This document shows positions 9,958-17,158 of a stretch of 37,098 nt of DNA, piece by piece (positions within the stretch are counted from its first letter, which is position 1; every line of letters begins with the position of its first letter). The stretch is from assembly GCA_946616535.1 (NCBI GenBank), contig CAMOJA010000013.1, positions 1 to 37,098 on the forward strand. The letters run 5' to 3'. Position numbers and translations under genes: made by a program. The stretch is from an uncultured Bacteroidales bacterium (GTDB lineage: Bacteria; Bacteroidota; Bacteroidia; Bacteroidales; Paludibacteraceae). The notes beneath the pieces were generated by a model. It ran no database searches, had not been told where the DNA came from, and saw only the letters and a program-made list of their open reading frames with translations.

Positions 9958-11394
9958 ATGAAAACAAAACGATTTATTTCAATCATCGCTGCTGCGGCAC
10001 TGGCTCTGTCAGTAAGTGCTCAGCAGAGCGTGCACGATAACTACATCGGTGTTAACTTCGGCGGCGGCCTCAACTCGATGCTCTATAAGCCGGCAAACGG
10101 TACGCAGGGCTTGGGCTTCGGTTTCGATGCAGGAATCCATTATGGTCATTTCTTCAACAAGACCGTCGGCCTTGGTGTAGGTCTTCAGTACTCATGGGCA
10201 AACGCTTACGCGACCTATAACTGGAGCGAAGTAACAACGGGTCTCGTTCACCCCTCCAACCCCTATACTCCGTATGACCTCACGACAGGTTTCAATAACT
10301 TTGTGGAGCGTCAGAACGTAGGTTATCTCTCGATCCCGGTAGAGGTTCTCTTCCGTAAGTCACTCAACGACCGCGCGGCGTTCATCGCCGGTGTGGGGTT
10401 GTCGCTGGATCTGCCGATCCACGGCAAGTACATTGCCAAGAGCGGTACGTACAGCACGACCGGTGTCTTCCCCGAACTGGGATCCTACACCGTGAGCGAC
10501 ATGCCGGAGCACGGCTTCAGCACGTACACCACTACTCAGAACGCAAAGATCAACAATCGCGCGAAGGTAGGCGGTTCCGTTATCGCTGATCTTGGTTTCC
10601 GTGTAGCACTCAATGAGAACTGGGGTATGTATTTCGGTGTCTATGCCGGCTACGGATTTACCAACTTACTCAAGGAAACGAAGACGGAAGAGATGATCAT
10701 GATCAATGCTAACGATCCTTCTATTATCGACTACCGCGGAACGTTTGATTCCAACGAGACCGGTAAAGCCAACTTCATCCGTGCCGGTGTGAAGATCGCT
10801 ATCGACTTCGGCTGGTGCAAGGTTGCCAAAGAGGTTCCTGAAGAGGAGCAGTTACCGACTATAGATGAGGAAGCGGCGCGTCTGGCCGCCGAGCAGGCTG
10901 CACGTGAGAAAGCTGCACGTGAGAAAGCCGAGGCAGAGCGTCTGGCCGCTGAGCAGGCAGCTCGTGCAAAAGCCAAACGTCTGGCTGAAGAGCAGGCAGC
11001 ACGTGAGAAAGCCGAAGCGGCGCGTCTGGCCGCCGAGCAGGCCTTCAAGCAAGAGATAGAGTCCTTCGCCGTTCATTTCGATGTAGAGGGAGCTAAACTC
11101 AAGATGCCGGAGGCTGAGCAAACTCTTGTGGATCAACTCTGCGAGAAGATGAAAGCGGATCCGTCCATCAAGATTGTCATCACTGGTCATACCGATAACT
11201 ACGGCGATCCCGAGCAGAACCTCCGTTATTACGGTATGAAACGTGCCGAGGCGTTACGCGATTACATGGTTAAGCAAGGCGTATCCGCAGACCAGATCCG
11301 CTGCGAGTCCAAGGGACAGACCGAGCCGGTCGCTCCGAACGACACACGCGCCAACCGCAACCTTAACCGCCGCGCCAACATACGTATCGAATAA
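9958..11394 (+). CDS. OmpA-family outer-membrane protein
   Basis: The protein has 478 residues. A signal peptide (MKTKRFISIIAAAALALSVSA) leads into a glycine/aromatic-rich beta-barrel region of about 270 residues. An Ala/Glu/Arg/Lys-rich, probably helical coiled segment follows (about residues 298-365, repeats of AARLAAEQAAREKAE). The C-terminus is an OmpA-like peptidoglycan-binding domain with ITGHTDNYGD, the N...Y..KRAEALRDYM helix and the NRRANIRI end. OmpA-family proteins tie the outer membrane to peptidoglycan. The charged helical insert would act as a periplasmic spacer, much as in TolA-like proteins (inference). It lies downstream of a T9SS substrate and is closed by a strong terminator. 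No SD is seen before the ATG. Confidence 0.9.
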   Translation: MKTKRFISIIAAAALALSVSAQQSVHDNYIGVNFGGGLNSMLYKPANGTQGLGFGFDAGIHYGHFFNKTVGLGVGLQYSWANAYATYNWSEVTTGLVHPSNPYTPYDLTTGFNNFVERQNVGYLSIPVEVLFRKSLNDRAAFIAGVGLSLDLPIHGKYIAKSGTYSTTGVFPELGSYTVSDMPEHGFSTYTTTQNAKINNRAKVGGSVIADLGFRVALNENWGMYFGVYAGYGFTNLLKETKTEEMIMINANDPSIIDYRGTFDSNETGKANFIRAGVKIAIDFGWCKVAKEVPEEEQLPTIDEEAARLAAEQAAREKAAREKAEAERLAAEQAARAKAKRLAEEQAAREKAEAARLAAEQAFKQEIESFAVHFDVEGAKLKMPEAEQTLVDQLCEKMKADPSIKIVITGHTDNYGDPEQNLRYYGMKRAEALRDYMVKQGVSADQIRCESKGQTEPVAPNDTRANRNLNRRANIRIE

Positions 11395-11413
11395 GGATAC
11401 ATCGTTTGCGTAG

Positions 11414-11451
11414 AATAGAAAAAAGTGCTCCCGCGAGCACTTTTTTCTATT
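11414..11451 (+). terminator. Strong Rho-independent terminator after the OmpA-family gene
   Basis: A perfect 17-bp stem is centred on a CCGC loop: GTGCTC-CCGC-GAGCAC is flanked by A6 and T6 and by ATAG/CTAT. The A-run/T-run symmetry means it could work in both directions, but no convergent gene is present. Confidence 0.93.
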
Positions 11452-11487
11452 TACACCATTCATAGCCCTAAAAATCTCTGATTTTTC

Positions 11488-11518
11488 TTGCGTATATCTG
11501 AAAATTTTTGTACCTTTG
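11488..11518 (+). promoter_or_regulatory. Promoter of the xer recombinase
   Basis: TTG at 11488-11490 and TACCTTTG at 11511-11518 are 20 bases apart, as expected for the Bacteroidetes primary sigma factor. The -7 box ends only four bases before the likely GTG start at 11523. It belongs to a 54-bp module also found before the PUL regulator at 26624. Confidence 0.75.
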
Positions 11519-11522
11519 CACC

Positions 11523-12434
11523 GTGATTCAGCATTTCTTGGATTATATTGCAATTGAGCGCAAATACTCGCCTCGGACGGTGGAGGCCTACAGGGATGAT
11601 CTGCGGGACTTCTGTCGTTTTATGGGGTGGGAGATAGGGGACTTCAACCCGGAGAATGTGGGTGAGGACGATGTGAAGGCGTGGATGCTGGATATGATAG
11701 AAGAGCAACATCAGTCCCCCCGTTCGGTGAAACGCAAGCTATCGGCTCTGCGCAGTTTCTATAAGTTTCTCCTGCGCCAGAAGAAAGTGAAACGTGATAT
11801 CACGGCTCGTATCGTTCCTTCTAAAGCAGACAAACCCTTACCCGTTTTCTTCCGGCCGACCGAGATGGAGGCCGTGACGCAACAAGACCAATGGGCGGAA
11901 GATTTTGAATCGATTCGCGACTGCCTGATCATCGAGATGTTATACCAAACCGGTATGCGTCAAGCGGAGATGTTAGGTCTGCAAGACGCCAATCTGGACT
12001 TGCAGCAAGGGCAAGTGCGTATCTTCGGTAAGCGGCGTAAGGAACGAATGGTACCCATCGGCAATTCGTTGATACAACTCATCAAGCATTATCTGGAGGC
12101 GCGAGCCGAAGAGATCGGATCGGGACCCATGCCGACATTCTTTGTGCAGAAAGGACGTGCAGGTGAGGTTAAACCGCTCACCAAAAACACCTTATATAAT
12201 ATCGTGCGCACGCGTATGGGCGAAGTGTCCACACTAAAGAAACACTCTCCGCACGTGCTGCGCCATACCTTTGCTACCGCGATGCTGGATAATGGCGCCG
12301 ATATCCGTACGATCCAGGAACTGTTAGGTCATGCTTCGCTGAGTACCACCCAGGTTTATACCCATACGACGTTTGAGCAGATAAAGCGCGTTTATATGGC
12401 TACTCATCCCCGCGCGAAAAAAGGTGAAAGTTGA
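11523..12434 (+). CDS. xerC: Tyrosine recombinase XerC/XerD
   Basis: A site-specific tyrosine recombinase of 303 residues, the family that resolves chromosome dimers at dif during division. An N-terminal SAM-like DNA-binding domain (FLDYIAIERKYSPRTVEAYRDDL) precedes the catalytic domain. Active-site residues are visible: R146 in TGMRQAE, H244 and R247 in HVLRHTF, H270 in LGHASL, and the nucleophile Y279 in TQVYTHT. GTG at 11523 is chosen because it gives the family N-terminus. The longer frame from TTG at 11508 would start upstream of the promoter -7 box. TTG at 11538 is an alternative. The last codons and the TGA lie inside a 7-bp tandem repeat. XerC and XerD cannot be told apart with certainty from sequence alone. 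Confidence 0.88.
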   Translation: MIQHFLDYIAIERKYSPRTVEAYRDDLRDFCRFMGWEIGDFNPENVGEDDVKAWMLDMIEEQHQSPRSVKRKLSALRSFYKFLLRQKKVKRDITARIVPSKADKPLPVFFRPTEMEAVTQQDQWAEDFESIRDCLIIEMLYQTGMRQAEMLGLQDANLDLQQGQVRIFGKRRKERMVPIGNSLIQLIKHYLEARAEEIGSGPMPTFFVQKGRAGEVKPLTKNTLYNIVRTRMGEVSTLKKHSPHVLRHTFATAMLDNGADIRTIQELLGHASLSTTQVYTHTTFEQIKRVYMATHPRAKKGES

Positions 12435-12454
12435 AAGTTGAAAGGTGAAAGGTG
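12420..12454 (+). repeat. Heptamer array, five units, at the 3' end of xerC
   Basis: Five perfect 7-bp units read AAAGGTG, AAAGTTG, AAAGTTG, AAAGGTG, AAAGGTG. The array contains the last codons and the TGA stop of the recombinase. It is one of a family of TGAAANN arrays in this window. Confidence 0.9.
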
Positions 12455-12505
12455 ACATGTAAAAAGCACAAAATGCACTTTTTTTTGATTTTTTTGCAAA
12501 AATAT

Positions 12506-12536
12506 TTGGTCAATTAAAAAAAAAGCAGTACTTTTG
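12506..12536 (+). promoter_or_regulatory. Promoter of the tRNA-tuf operon
   Basis: TTG at 12506-12508 (within TTTGG) and TACTTTTG at 12529-12536 are spaced by 20 bases, with an A tract between them. The first tRNA starts 31 bases downstream. This is a strong consensus promoter, as expected for stable RNA. Confidence 0.82.
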
Positions 12537-12567
12537 CACGCTTTTTCGTCGGAAGAGTATCGGCGAC

Positions 12568-12640
12568 GCCTCTATAGCTCAGTTGGTAGAGCACTAGATT
12601 TGTAATCCAGCGGTCGTTGGTTCGAGTCCGACTAGAGGCT
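12568..12640 (+). tRNA. tRNA-Thr (anticodon TGT)
   Basis: A cloverleaf of 73 nt. Acceptor GCCTCTA pairs with TAGAGGC, D-stem GCTC with GAGC, and T-arm GTTGG with CCGAC around TTCGAGT. The anticodon loop TTTGTAA holds TGT at 12601-12603. The anticodon stem has one A-C mismatch (12596 with 12608). CCA is not encoded. It is the first of four tRNAs in the order Thr-Tyr-Gly-Thr before tuf, as in the E. coli tufB operon. Confidence 0.95.
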
Positions 12641-12647
12641 CAAAGCG

Positions 12648-12674
12648 AATTGAAAATTGAAAATTGAAAATTGA
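12648..12674 (+). repeat. Heptamer array AATTGAA, nearly four units
   Basis: Three full units of AATTGAA plus six of seven bases of a fourth start eight bases after tRNA-Thr. In rotation the unit is TGAAAAT, so it fits the TGAAANN family. Confidence 0.88.
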
Positions 12675-12699
12675 GATTCGCGAGTGAACATTGACAAAC

Positions 12700-12781
12700 G
12701 GGTGTGTTCCAGAGTGGCCAAATGGGGCAGACTGTAAATCTGCTGTCTTCGACTTCGGTGGTTCGAATCCATCCGCACCCA
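12700..12781 (+). tRNA. tRNA-Tyr (anticodon GTA)
   Basis: A class II tRNA of 82 nt with a long variable arm. Acceptor GGGTGTG pairs with CGCACCC (one T-G pair). The anticodon loop in CAGACTGTAAATCTG presents GTA at 12733-12735. The T-arm has GTTCGAATC. CCA is not encoded. Confidence 0.95.
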
Positions 12782-12956
12782 CTGCGCTTGCGCTAATACT
12801 CGCGTGATTACCTATCCTAGGCGGAGGCCGCTCCTTCCGCTTCAACGGAAGGACGCTCCGTGTATTGCGCTACGCTTTCCCCAAAGCAAACAGCCAAAAG
12901 CTTGGTTTACTTTGGGGGCCCCATCCTCAAAAGAGGAAAAGATCGGGGTGAGCCAC
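12782..12956 (+). other. Structured 175-nt spacer between tRNA-Tyr and tRNA-Gly
   Basis: No gene is visible. Three hairpins follow each other: TCCTTCCG/CGGAAGGA (12832-12853, 8 bp); CCCCAAAGCAAAC with GTTTACTTTGGGG (12879-12917, 12 of 13 pairs); and TCCTC-AAAA-GAGGA (12924-12937). The spacer is co-transcribed with the tRNAs and would be released by tRNA processing, so it could be a stable small RNA (inference). Confidence 0.5.
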
Positions 12957-13029
12957 GCGAAAGTAGCTCAGTCGATAGAGCACTAGCCTTCCAAGCTGGG
13001 GGTCGCGGGTTTGAGTCCCGTCTTTCGCT
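12957..13029 (+). tRNA. tRNA-Gly (anticodon TCC)
   Basis: Acceptor GCGAAAG pairs with CTTTCGC, and D-stem GCTC with GAGC. Anticodon stem CTAGC/GCTGG closes loop CTTCCAA with TCC at 12990-12992. T-arm GCGGG pairs with CCCGT, with the wobble expected at its end. CCA is not encoded. Confidence 0.95.
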
Positions 13030-13064
13030 CAAGAGAGACCTACCTCTCCTTAATAAAAGGAAAT

Positions 13065-13136
<72 letters not shown>

Positions 13137-13365
13137 CACTCGCGTTCGGCAATAAGCTCGCAAGGGTTTTATACCACTCCGCTTCGTCGGAAACGACAAT
13201 CCATGATTAAGTTGCCCTGCAACAAATGTAATGGTTGTGTTTCCTCCTCTTCCCACAGATTAAAATCTGCGGGAGCCCTAATAAAGGAAAGAACGACTTA
13301 TGCCTCCGCTCTCCCCAAAAATCGGCAGATTTCCGGGGACACCGGATAGGAAATGCGAAAAACAC

Positions 13366-13401
13366 AAGGCTGGTTAGGGTCAAATCTGACCGGCCTTTTT
13401 T
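13366..13401 (+). terminator. Terminator or attenuator upstream of tuf
   Basis: AAGGCTGG pairs with CCGGCCTT (8 bp with one T-G pair), and an inner GTCA-AATC-TGAC can form in the loop. A run of six T follows. It separates the tRNA genes from tuf, so part of the transcription should stop here. Confidence 0.7.
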
Positions 13402-13430
13402 AAGGGAAAATAAACAAAAACAATTTATTG

Positions 13431-13448
13431 TTTAATAACGTTATTAAA
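13431..13448. promoter_or_regulatory. 18-nt perfect palindrome before tuf
   Basis: TTTAATAACGTTATTAAA is exactly self-complementary and ends 15 bases before the tuf ATG. It could be a binding site for a dimeric regulator, or a small hairpin that controls access to the start codon. Confidence 0.5.
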
Positions 13449-13463
13449 ATTTAAAGAATTACT

Positions 13464-14651
13464 ATGGCAAAAGAAAAATTTGACCGTTCGAAACCGCACG
13501 TTAACATCGGTACCATCGGTCACGTTGACCACGGAAAAACGACTCTGACCGCAGCTATTACAACTGTATTGGCAAAGAAAGGTCTTTCAGAGCAGCGTTC
13601 GTTCGATTCTATCGATAACGCTCCTGAGGAGAAAGAGCGTGGTATTACTATCAACACCGCTCACGTAGAGTATCAAACTGCTAACCGTCACTACGCACAC
13701 GTAGACTGCCCGGGCCACGCCGACTATGTAAAGAACATGGTTACCGGTGCCGCTCAGATGGATGGTGCAATCATCGTAGTTGCTGCAACTGATGGTCCTA
13801 TGCCTCAGACCCGCGAGCACATTCTGTTGGCTCGCCAAGTAAACGTACCGCGCCTGGTTGTATTTATGAACAAGTGCGATATGGTTGACGATCCTGAGAT
13901 GCTCGACCTCGTTGAGATGGAGATGCGTGAGCTGTTGAACTTCTATGATTTCGATGGTGACAACACTCCGGTTATCCGCGGTTCTGCACTGGGTGCACTG
14001 AACGGTGTTCCGCAGTGGGAAGAGAAGATAATGGAGTTGATGGACGCTTGCGACAACTGGATCCAGCTGCCTGTACGTGCCGTTGACAAACCGTTCCTGA
14101 TGCCGGTTGAGGACGTATTCTCCATCACCGGTCGTGGTACTGTAGCAACGGGTCGTATCGAGACCGGTGTCATCAAAGTAGGTGACGAGGTTCAGCTCAT
14201 CGGTCTGGGTGCTGAGGGTAAGAAATCTGTTGTAACCGGCGTTGAGATGTTCCGCAAGTTGCTGGATCAAGGTGAGGCTGGTGATAACGTAGGTCTGCTC
14301 CTCCGTGGTATCGACAAAGACGAGGTTAAACGTGGTATGGTATTGACTCACCCGGGTATGGTAAAACCGTACAGCGAGTTCAAGGCTTCGGTTTATATCC
14401 TGAAGAAAGAAGAGGGTGGTCGTCACACTCCGTTCCACAACCACTATCGTCCGCAGTTCTACATCCGTACTATGGATGTTACCGGTGAGATTACTCTGCC
14501 GGAAGGAACTGAGATGGTAATGCCGGGTGATAACCTCGAGATTCAGGTTAAGCTGATCTACCCGGTAGCTTGCTCTGAGGGTCTGCGCTTCGCTATCCGT
14601 GAGGGTGGTCGTACCGTAGGTTCCGGTCAGATTACCAAGTTGATTGACTAA
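13464..14651 (+). CDS. tuf: Elongation factor Tu
   Basis: EF-Tu of 395 residues, the usual length. This GTPase carries aminoacyl-tRNA to the ribosomal A site. G-domain motifs are intact: GHVDHGKT (19-26), the RGITIN switch I threonine, DCPGH (81-85) and NKCD (136-139). Domains 2 and 3 follow with [13 protein letters not shown] and the [10 protein letters not shown] end. It sits between four tRNAs and tRNA-Trp/secE. The start is ATG with an A/T-rich leader and no SD. An 8-bp inverted repeat around the stop (TTGATTGA-CTAA-TCAATCAA, 14640-14659) has a loop that includes the TAA. A heptamer array follows directly. Confidence 0.99.
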   Translation: MAKEKFDRSKPHVNIGTIGHVDHGKTTLTAAITTVLAKKGLSEQRSFDSIDNAPEEKERGITINTAHVEYQTANRHYAHVDCPGHADYVKNMVTGAAQMDGAIIVVAATDGPMPQTREHILLARQVNVPRLVVFMNKCDMVDDPEMLDLVEMEMRELLNFYDFDGDNTPVIRGSALGALNGVPQWEEKIMELMDACDNWIQLPVRAVDKPFLMPVEDVFSITGRGTVATGRIETGVIKVGDEVQLIGLGAEGKKSVVTGVEMFRKLLDQGEAGDNVGLLLRGIDKDEVKRGMVLTHPGMVKPYSEFKASVYILKKEEGGRHTPFHNHYRPQFYIRTMDVTGEITLPEGTEMVMPGDNLEIQVKLIYPVACSEGLRFAIREGGRTVGSGQITKLID

Positions 14652-14658
14652 TCAATCA

Positions 14659-14686
14659 AAGTTGAAAGTTGAAAGTTGAGAGTTGA
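14659..14686 (+). repeat. Heptamer array AAGTTGA, four units, after tuf
   Basis: The four units are AAGTTGA, AAGTTGA, AAGTTGA and GAGTTGA. The array begins eight bases after the tuf stop. It is a member of the TGAAANN family. Confidence 0.88.
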
Positions 14687-14745
14687 AAGAAGTTTCTAAG
14701 TTAAAAGTAGAAAGTACTTCAACCCAACGCAACGCACAACAAACC

Positions 14746-14775
14746 TGCTCGGGGTGTCGAGCCCCGAGCAATTTT
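14746..14775 (+). terminator. Terminator between tuf and tRNA-Trp
   Basis: TGCTCGGGG pairs perfectly with CCCCGAGCA (9 bp, 7-nt loop) and is followed by ATTTT. The GC-rich stem ends six bases before tRNA-Trp. The T run is short, so read-through into trnW-secE is plausible. Confidence 0.7.
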
Positions 14776-14846
14776 ACGGAAGTCCTCCAATGGTAGGAGA
14801 GCGGTCTCCAAAACCGTCAATGTGGGTTCGATTCCTGCCTTCCGTG
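14776..14846 (+). tRNA. tRNA-Trp (anticodon CCA)
   Basis: Acceptor ACGGAAG pairs with CTTCCGT, D-stem TCCT with AGGA, and the anticodon loop CTCCAAA has CCA at 34-36. The T-arm has GGTTCGATTCC. The discriminator is G. Its position between tuf and secE is common in bacteria. Confidence 0.95.
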
Positions 14847-14851
14847 CTAAT

Positions 14852-14884
14852 AAAGGTGAAAGGTGAAAGGTGAAAGGTGAAAGG
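14852..14884 (+). repeat. Heptamer array AAAGGTG, nearly five units, after tRNA-Trp
   Basis: Four perfect AAAGGTG units and most of a fifth start five bases after the tRNA. This is the most regular member of the TGAAANN family in the window. Confidence 0.9.
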
Positions 14885-15037
14885 ACACCCAAGCCCCAAC
14901 CCCAAGCCAATTGTTACAGACATAGCTTCCAATTCGACTTTAGCGCATGCTGGAGCCGGATTGTTGCGCGGGAATACGTGTACGTAATAAGATTACTTAG
15001 ATAATAATATTAAAGATAATATAAAAATTCTACTAAT

Positions 15038-15226
15038 ATGGCTTTTGTAGAAAACATTAAAGAGTCGTACAACGAACTGGTTCATAAAACAAGTTGGCCT
15101 ACTCGTAAAGAGTTGACTCAGAGTTCAGTGATAGTATTGATTGCTTCCATTATACTGGCACTGATCGTTTGGGCTATGGACTGGTGCTTTGAGACGATCA
15201 TGACCTTTGTGTATGGTTTATTCTAA
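15038..15226 (+). CDS. secE: Protein translocase subunit SecE
   Basis: SecE of 62 residues, the short single-TM form. It is the essential partner of SecY that clamps the SecYEG channel. The family motif VENIKESYNELVHKTSWPTRKEL, an amphipathic helix with the conserved W-P-T, leads into one TM segment (SSVIVLIASIILALIVWAMDW). It lies between tRNA-Trp and nusG in the classic secE-nusG arrangement. Its leader of about 190 nt carries a heptamer array but no clear promoter. Confidence 0.97.
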   Translation: MAFVENIKESYNELVHKTSWPTRKELTQSSVIVLIASIILALIVWAMDWCFETIMTFVYGLF

Positions 15227-15234
15227 ACCATTCA

Positions 15235-15266
15235 AATTGAAAATTGAAAATTGAAAATTGAAAATT
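15235..15266 (+). repeat. Heptamer array AATTGAA, four units plus, between secE and nusG
   Basis: Four AATTGAA units and a partial fifth fill almost the whole 44-nt gap between the secE stop and the nusG ATG. They therefore form the untranslated region just before nusG, in place of an SD sequence. Confidence 0.9.
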
Positions 15267-15270
15267 TGAG

Positions 15271-15822
15271 ATGGCAGAGAACAAGAAACAATGGTATGTA
15301 ATGCGTGCTATCTCCGGTAAGGAGAACAAGGTAGAAGAGTATATCAACAATGCTCTTGTGTCGAGTTCGCTTTTCCGCGAGTATGTGTCGCAGGTGCTGA
15401 TCCCGCGGGAGAAGGTGGTAACCGTTAAAAACGGCAAGCGCACGGAGAAAGAGCGTAATATGCTCCCGGGCTATGTGCTGGTTGAGTGCTATCTTTGCGA
15501 CGAGAGTTTCCCGCTCTTGCGTAATATCCCGAATGTTCTGGGTTTCTTGAGTGGCGGTAAGACAACTGTCAAACCCGAACCCGTATCGCAGGCAGAGGTC
15601 AACAAACTCGTTGGTCTGGCCAGTGAGTCGGAGGTTCGCGCAGCAAGTGAGATCACTTTCCTTGTCGGCGAGAGCGTGAAGGTGGTAGATGGTCCGTTCA
15701 ACGGCTTCAAGGGTACCATCCAGGAAGTAAGTGCGGAGAAGCACAAGCTCAAAGTGGTTGTTACGATCTTTGATCGCCAGACTCCGGTGGAGTTGGGCTA
15801 CAACCAAGTAGAAAAAGAGTAG
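15271..15822 (+). CDS. nusG: Transcription termination/antitermination factor NusG
   Basis: NusG of 183 residues binds RNA polymerase and links it to Rho or the ribosome. The NGN domain starts [21 protein letters not shown] and contains [15 protein letters not shown]. The C-terminal KOW domain is visible as [21 protein letters not shown]. The gene follows secE after 44 nt and precedes rplK, as usual. No SD is present. Confidence 0.98.
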   Translation: MAENKKQWYVMRAISGKENKVEEYINNALVSSSLFREYVSQVLIPREKVVTVKNGKRTEKERNMLPGYVLVECYLCDESFPLLRNIPNVLGFLSGGKTTVKPEPVSQAEVNKLVGLASESEVRAASEITFLVGESVKVVDGPFNGFKGTIQEVSAEKHKLKVVVTIFDRQTPVELGYNQVEKE

Positions 15823-15840
15823 GAGATCCCGTTACAGGTC

Positions 15841-15890
15841 GTCTGTACTACTCGGTAGTTTCAAAAAATTATTAACAGACTGAGGGCGGA
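15841..15890 (+). promoter_or_regulatory. Possible structured leader of rplKA
   Basis: GTCTGT at 15841-15846 can pair with ACAGAC at 15885-15890, and ACTAC-TCG-GTAGT (15847-15859) forms an inner hairpin. Ribosomal protein L1 represses its own operon through a leader structure in other bacteria. Whether this is such a site is an inference from position only. Confidence 0.3.
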
Positions 15891-15893
15891 GTA

Positions 15894-15957
15894 AAGTTTA
15901 AAGTTGAAAGTTTAGAGTTGAAAGAAGTTCTAAAGTTGCGAGTTTAAAGTTTAGAGA
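15894..15957 (+). repeat. Degenerate heptamer array between nusG and rplK
   Basis: The units AAGTTTA, AAGTTGA, AAGTTTA, GAGTTGA are followed by a decayed tract with AAAGTT and GAGTTTA. The period and composition match the other TGAAANN arrays, but many units have diverged. Confidence 0.7.
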
Positions 15958-15998
15958 AGCCCGTTTGCAAGTCAAAAACTATTAACAAAAGTAAAACT

Positions 15999-16421
15999 AT
16001 GGCTAAAGAAATTGCTGGTTTTATCAAACTCCAAATCAAGGGTGGCGCAGCCAACCCTGCACCTCCGGTAGGCCCGGCTCTGGGTTCGAAGGGTGTGAAC
16101 ATCATGGAGTTCTGCAAACAGTTCAATGCCAGAACGCAAGACAAGGCAGGTAAAGTGCTGCCTGTAGTAATTACCGTTTATGCGGATAAGTCCTTCGACT
16201 TCGTCGTTAAGACTCCTCCTGTAGCTATCCAGCTCCTCGAGGCAGCTAAGGTGAAGAGCGGTAGCGACCAGCCGAACCGTAACAAGGTGGCTACGATCAC
16301 CGAGGAGCAGGCTAAGCAGATCGCTGCAGACAAGATGGCGGATCTTAACTGCTTCACCGTTGAGTCGGCTCTTAAAATGGTTAAAGGTACCGCACGCAGT
16401 ATGGGTATCGTAGTAAAGTAA
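15999..16421 (+). CDS. rplK: 50S ribosomal protein L11
   Basis: L11 of 140 residues, part of the GTPase-associated centre with 23S rRNA. The N-terminal motif [40 protein letters not shown] is diagnostic. The C-terminal rRNA-binding domain ends [13 protein letters not shown]. It starts the rplKAJL cluster, and rplA follows after 24 nt. Confidence 0.99.
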   Translation: MAKEIAGFIKLQIKGGAANPAPPVGPALGSKGVNIMEFCKQFNARTQDKAGKVLPVVITVYADKSFDFVVKTPPVAIQLLEAAKVKSGSDQPNRNKVATITEEQAKQIAADKMADLNCFTVESALKMVKGTARSMGIVVK

Positions 16422-16445
16422 AACTCTTCAATCCAATCAACAATT

Positions 16446-17135
16446 ATGGCAAAACTGACAAAAAAACAGAAGCTTGCTGCTGAGAAGATTGAAGCAGGTA
16501 AGCTCTACACGATCGAGGAGGCAGCTGCTCTCGTTAAAGAGATCACTACCACCAAATTCGATGCAAGCGTAGATATCGACGTACGTCTGGGTGTTGACCC
16601 GCGTAAGGCAAACCAAATGGTTCGTGGCGTCGTTGCACTTCCAAACGGTACCGGTAAGGTTGTTCGCGTTCTCGCACTCTGTACTCCGGATCAGGAGGCA
16701 GCTGCAAAAGAAGCAGGTGCTGACTATGTAGGTCTGGATGAGTATATTGAAAAGATCAAAGGTGGATGGACGGACATTGATGTCATCATCACCATGCCTC
16801 AGATCATGGGTAAGATCGGTGCCCTCGGTCGCGTATTAGGTCCTCGTGGCTTGATGCCGAACCCGAAGAGCGGTACGGTTACCATGGATGTAGCGAAAGC
16901 TGTTAAAGAGGTTAAGGGCGGTAAGATCGACTTCAAGGTTGACAAGTTCGGTATTGTACACACCTCTATCGGTAAGGTTAGTTTCACGGCTGACAAGATC
17001 GCAGAGAACGCACTTGCGTTCATCGATACGATCAAGCACCTCAAACCGGCTGTATCCAAAGGTGAGTACATCAAGAGCGTTTATCTTTCCAGCACAATGA
17101 GTCAGGGTATTAAGATCGATACCAAATCGCTTTAA
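16446..17135 (+). CDS. rplA: 50S ribosomal protein L1
   Basis: L1 of 229 residues forms the L1 stalk next to the E site and usually represses translation of its own operon. Visible motifs are [28 protein letters not shown] and [20 protein letters not shown]. The gap to rplJ is only 23 nt, so there is little room for a separate rplJ leader. Confidence 0.99.
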   Translation: MAKLTKKQKLAAEKIEAGKLYTIEEAAALVKEITTTKFDASVDIDVRLGVDPRKANQMVRGVVALPNGTGKVVRVLALCTPDQEAAAKEAGADYVGLDEYIEKIKGGWTDIDVIITMPQIMGKIGALGRVLGPRGLMPNPKSGTVTMDVAKAVKEVKGGKIDFKVDKFGIVHTSIGKVSFTADKIAENALAFIDTIKHLKPAVSKGEYIKSVYLSSTMSQGIKIDTKSL

Positions 17136-17158
17136 TCTCTAAAAAATTACAGACAAGT

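Larger units (their letters stand above)
13137..13463 (+). promoter_or_regulatory. Structured leader of tuf, 327 nt without a gene
   Basis: The region holds hairpins at 13252-13273 (CCCACAGATT/AATCTGCGGG, one mismatch) and 13312-13339 (TCCCC...GGGGA enclosing AAATC-GGCA-GATTT), then a terminator-like hairpin at 13366-13401. CAGATTT at 13326-13332 can instead pair with AAATCTG at 13382-13388, which lies in the terminator loop. That gives a possible alternative fold. A perfect palindrome at 13431-13448 follows, 15 bases before the ATG. An attenuator or autoregulatory role is inferred. Confidence 0.5.

Noticed and set aside
11523..12434. Recombinase as part of a mobile element or integron next to the tRNA genes
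   Set aside because: No attachment-site duplication of a tRNA 3' end, no cargo and no inverted ends. The gene fits chromosomal XerC/D and its location beside the tRNA-tuf operon.
12461..12488. Possible terminator between xerC and the tRNA operon (AAAAAG...CTTTTT)
   Set aside because: Only six outer pairs, all but one A-T, with mismatches inside. Too weak to list as a terminator.
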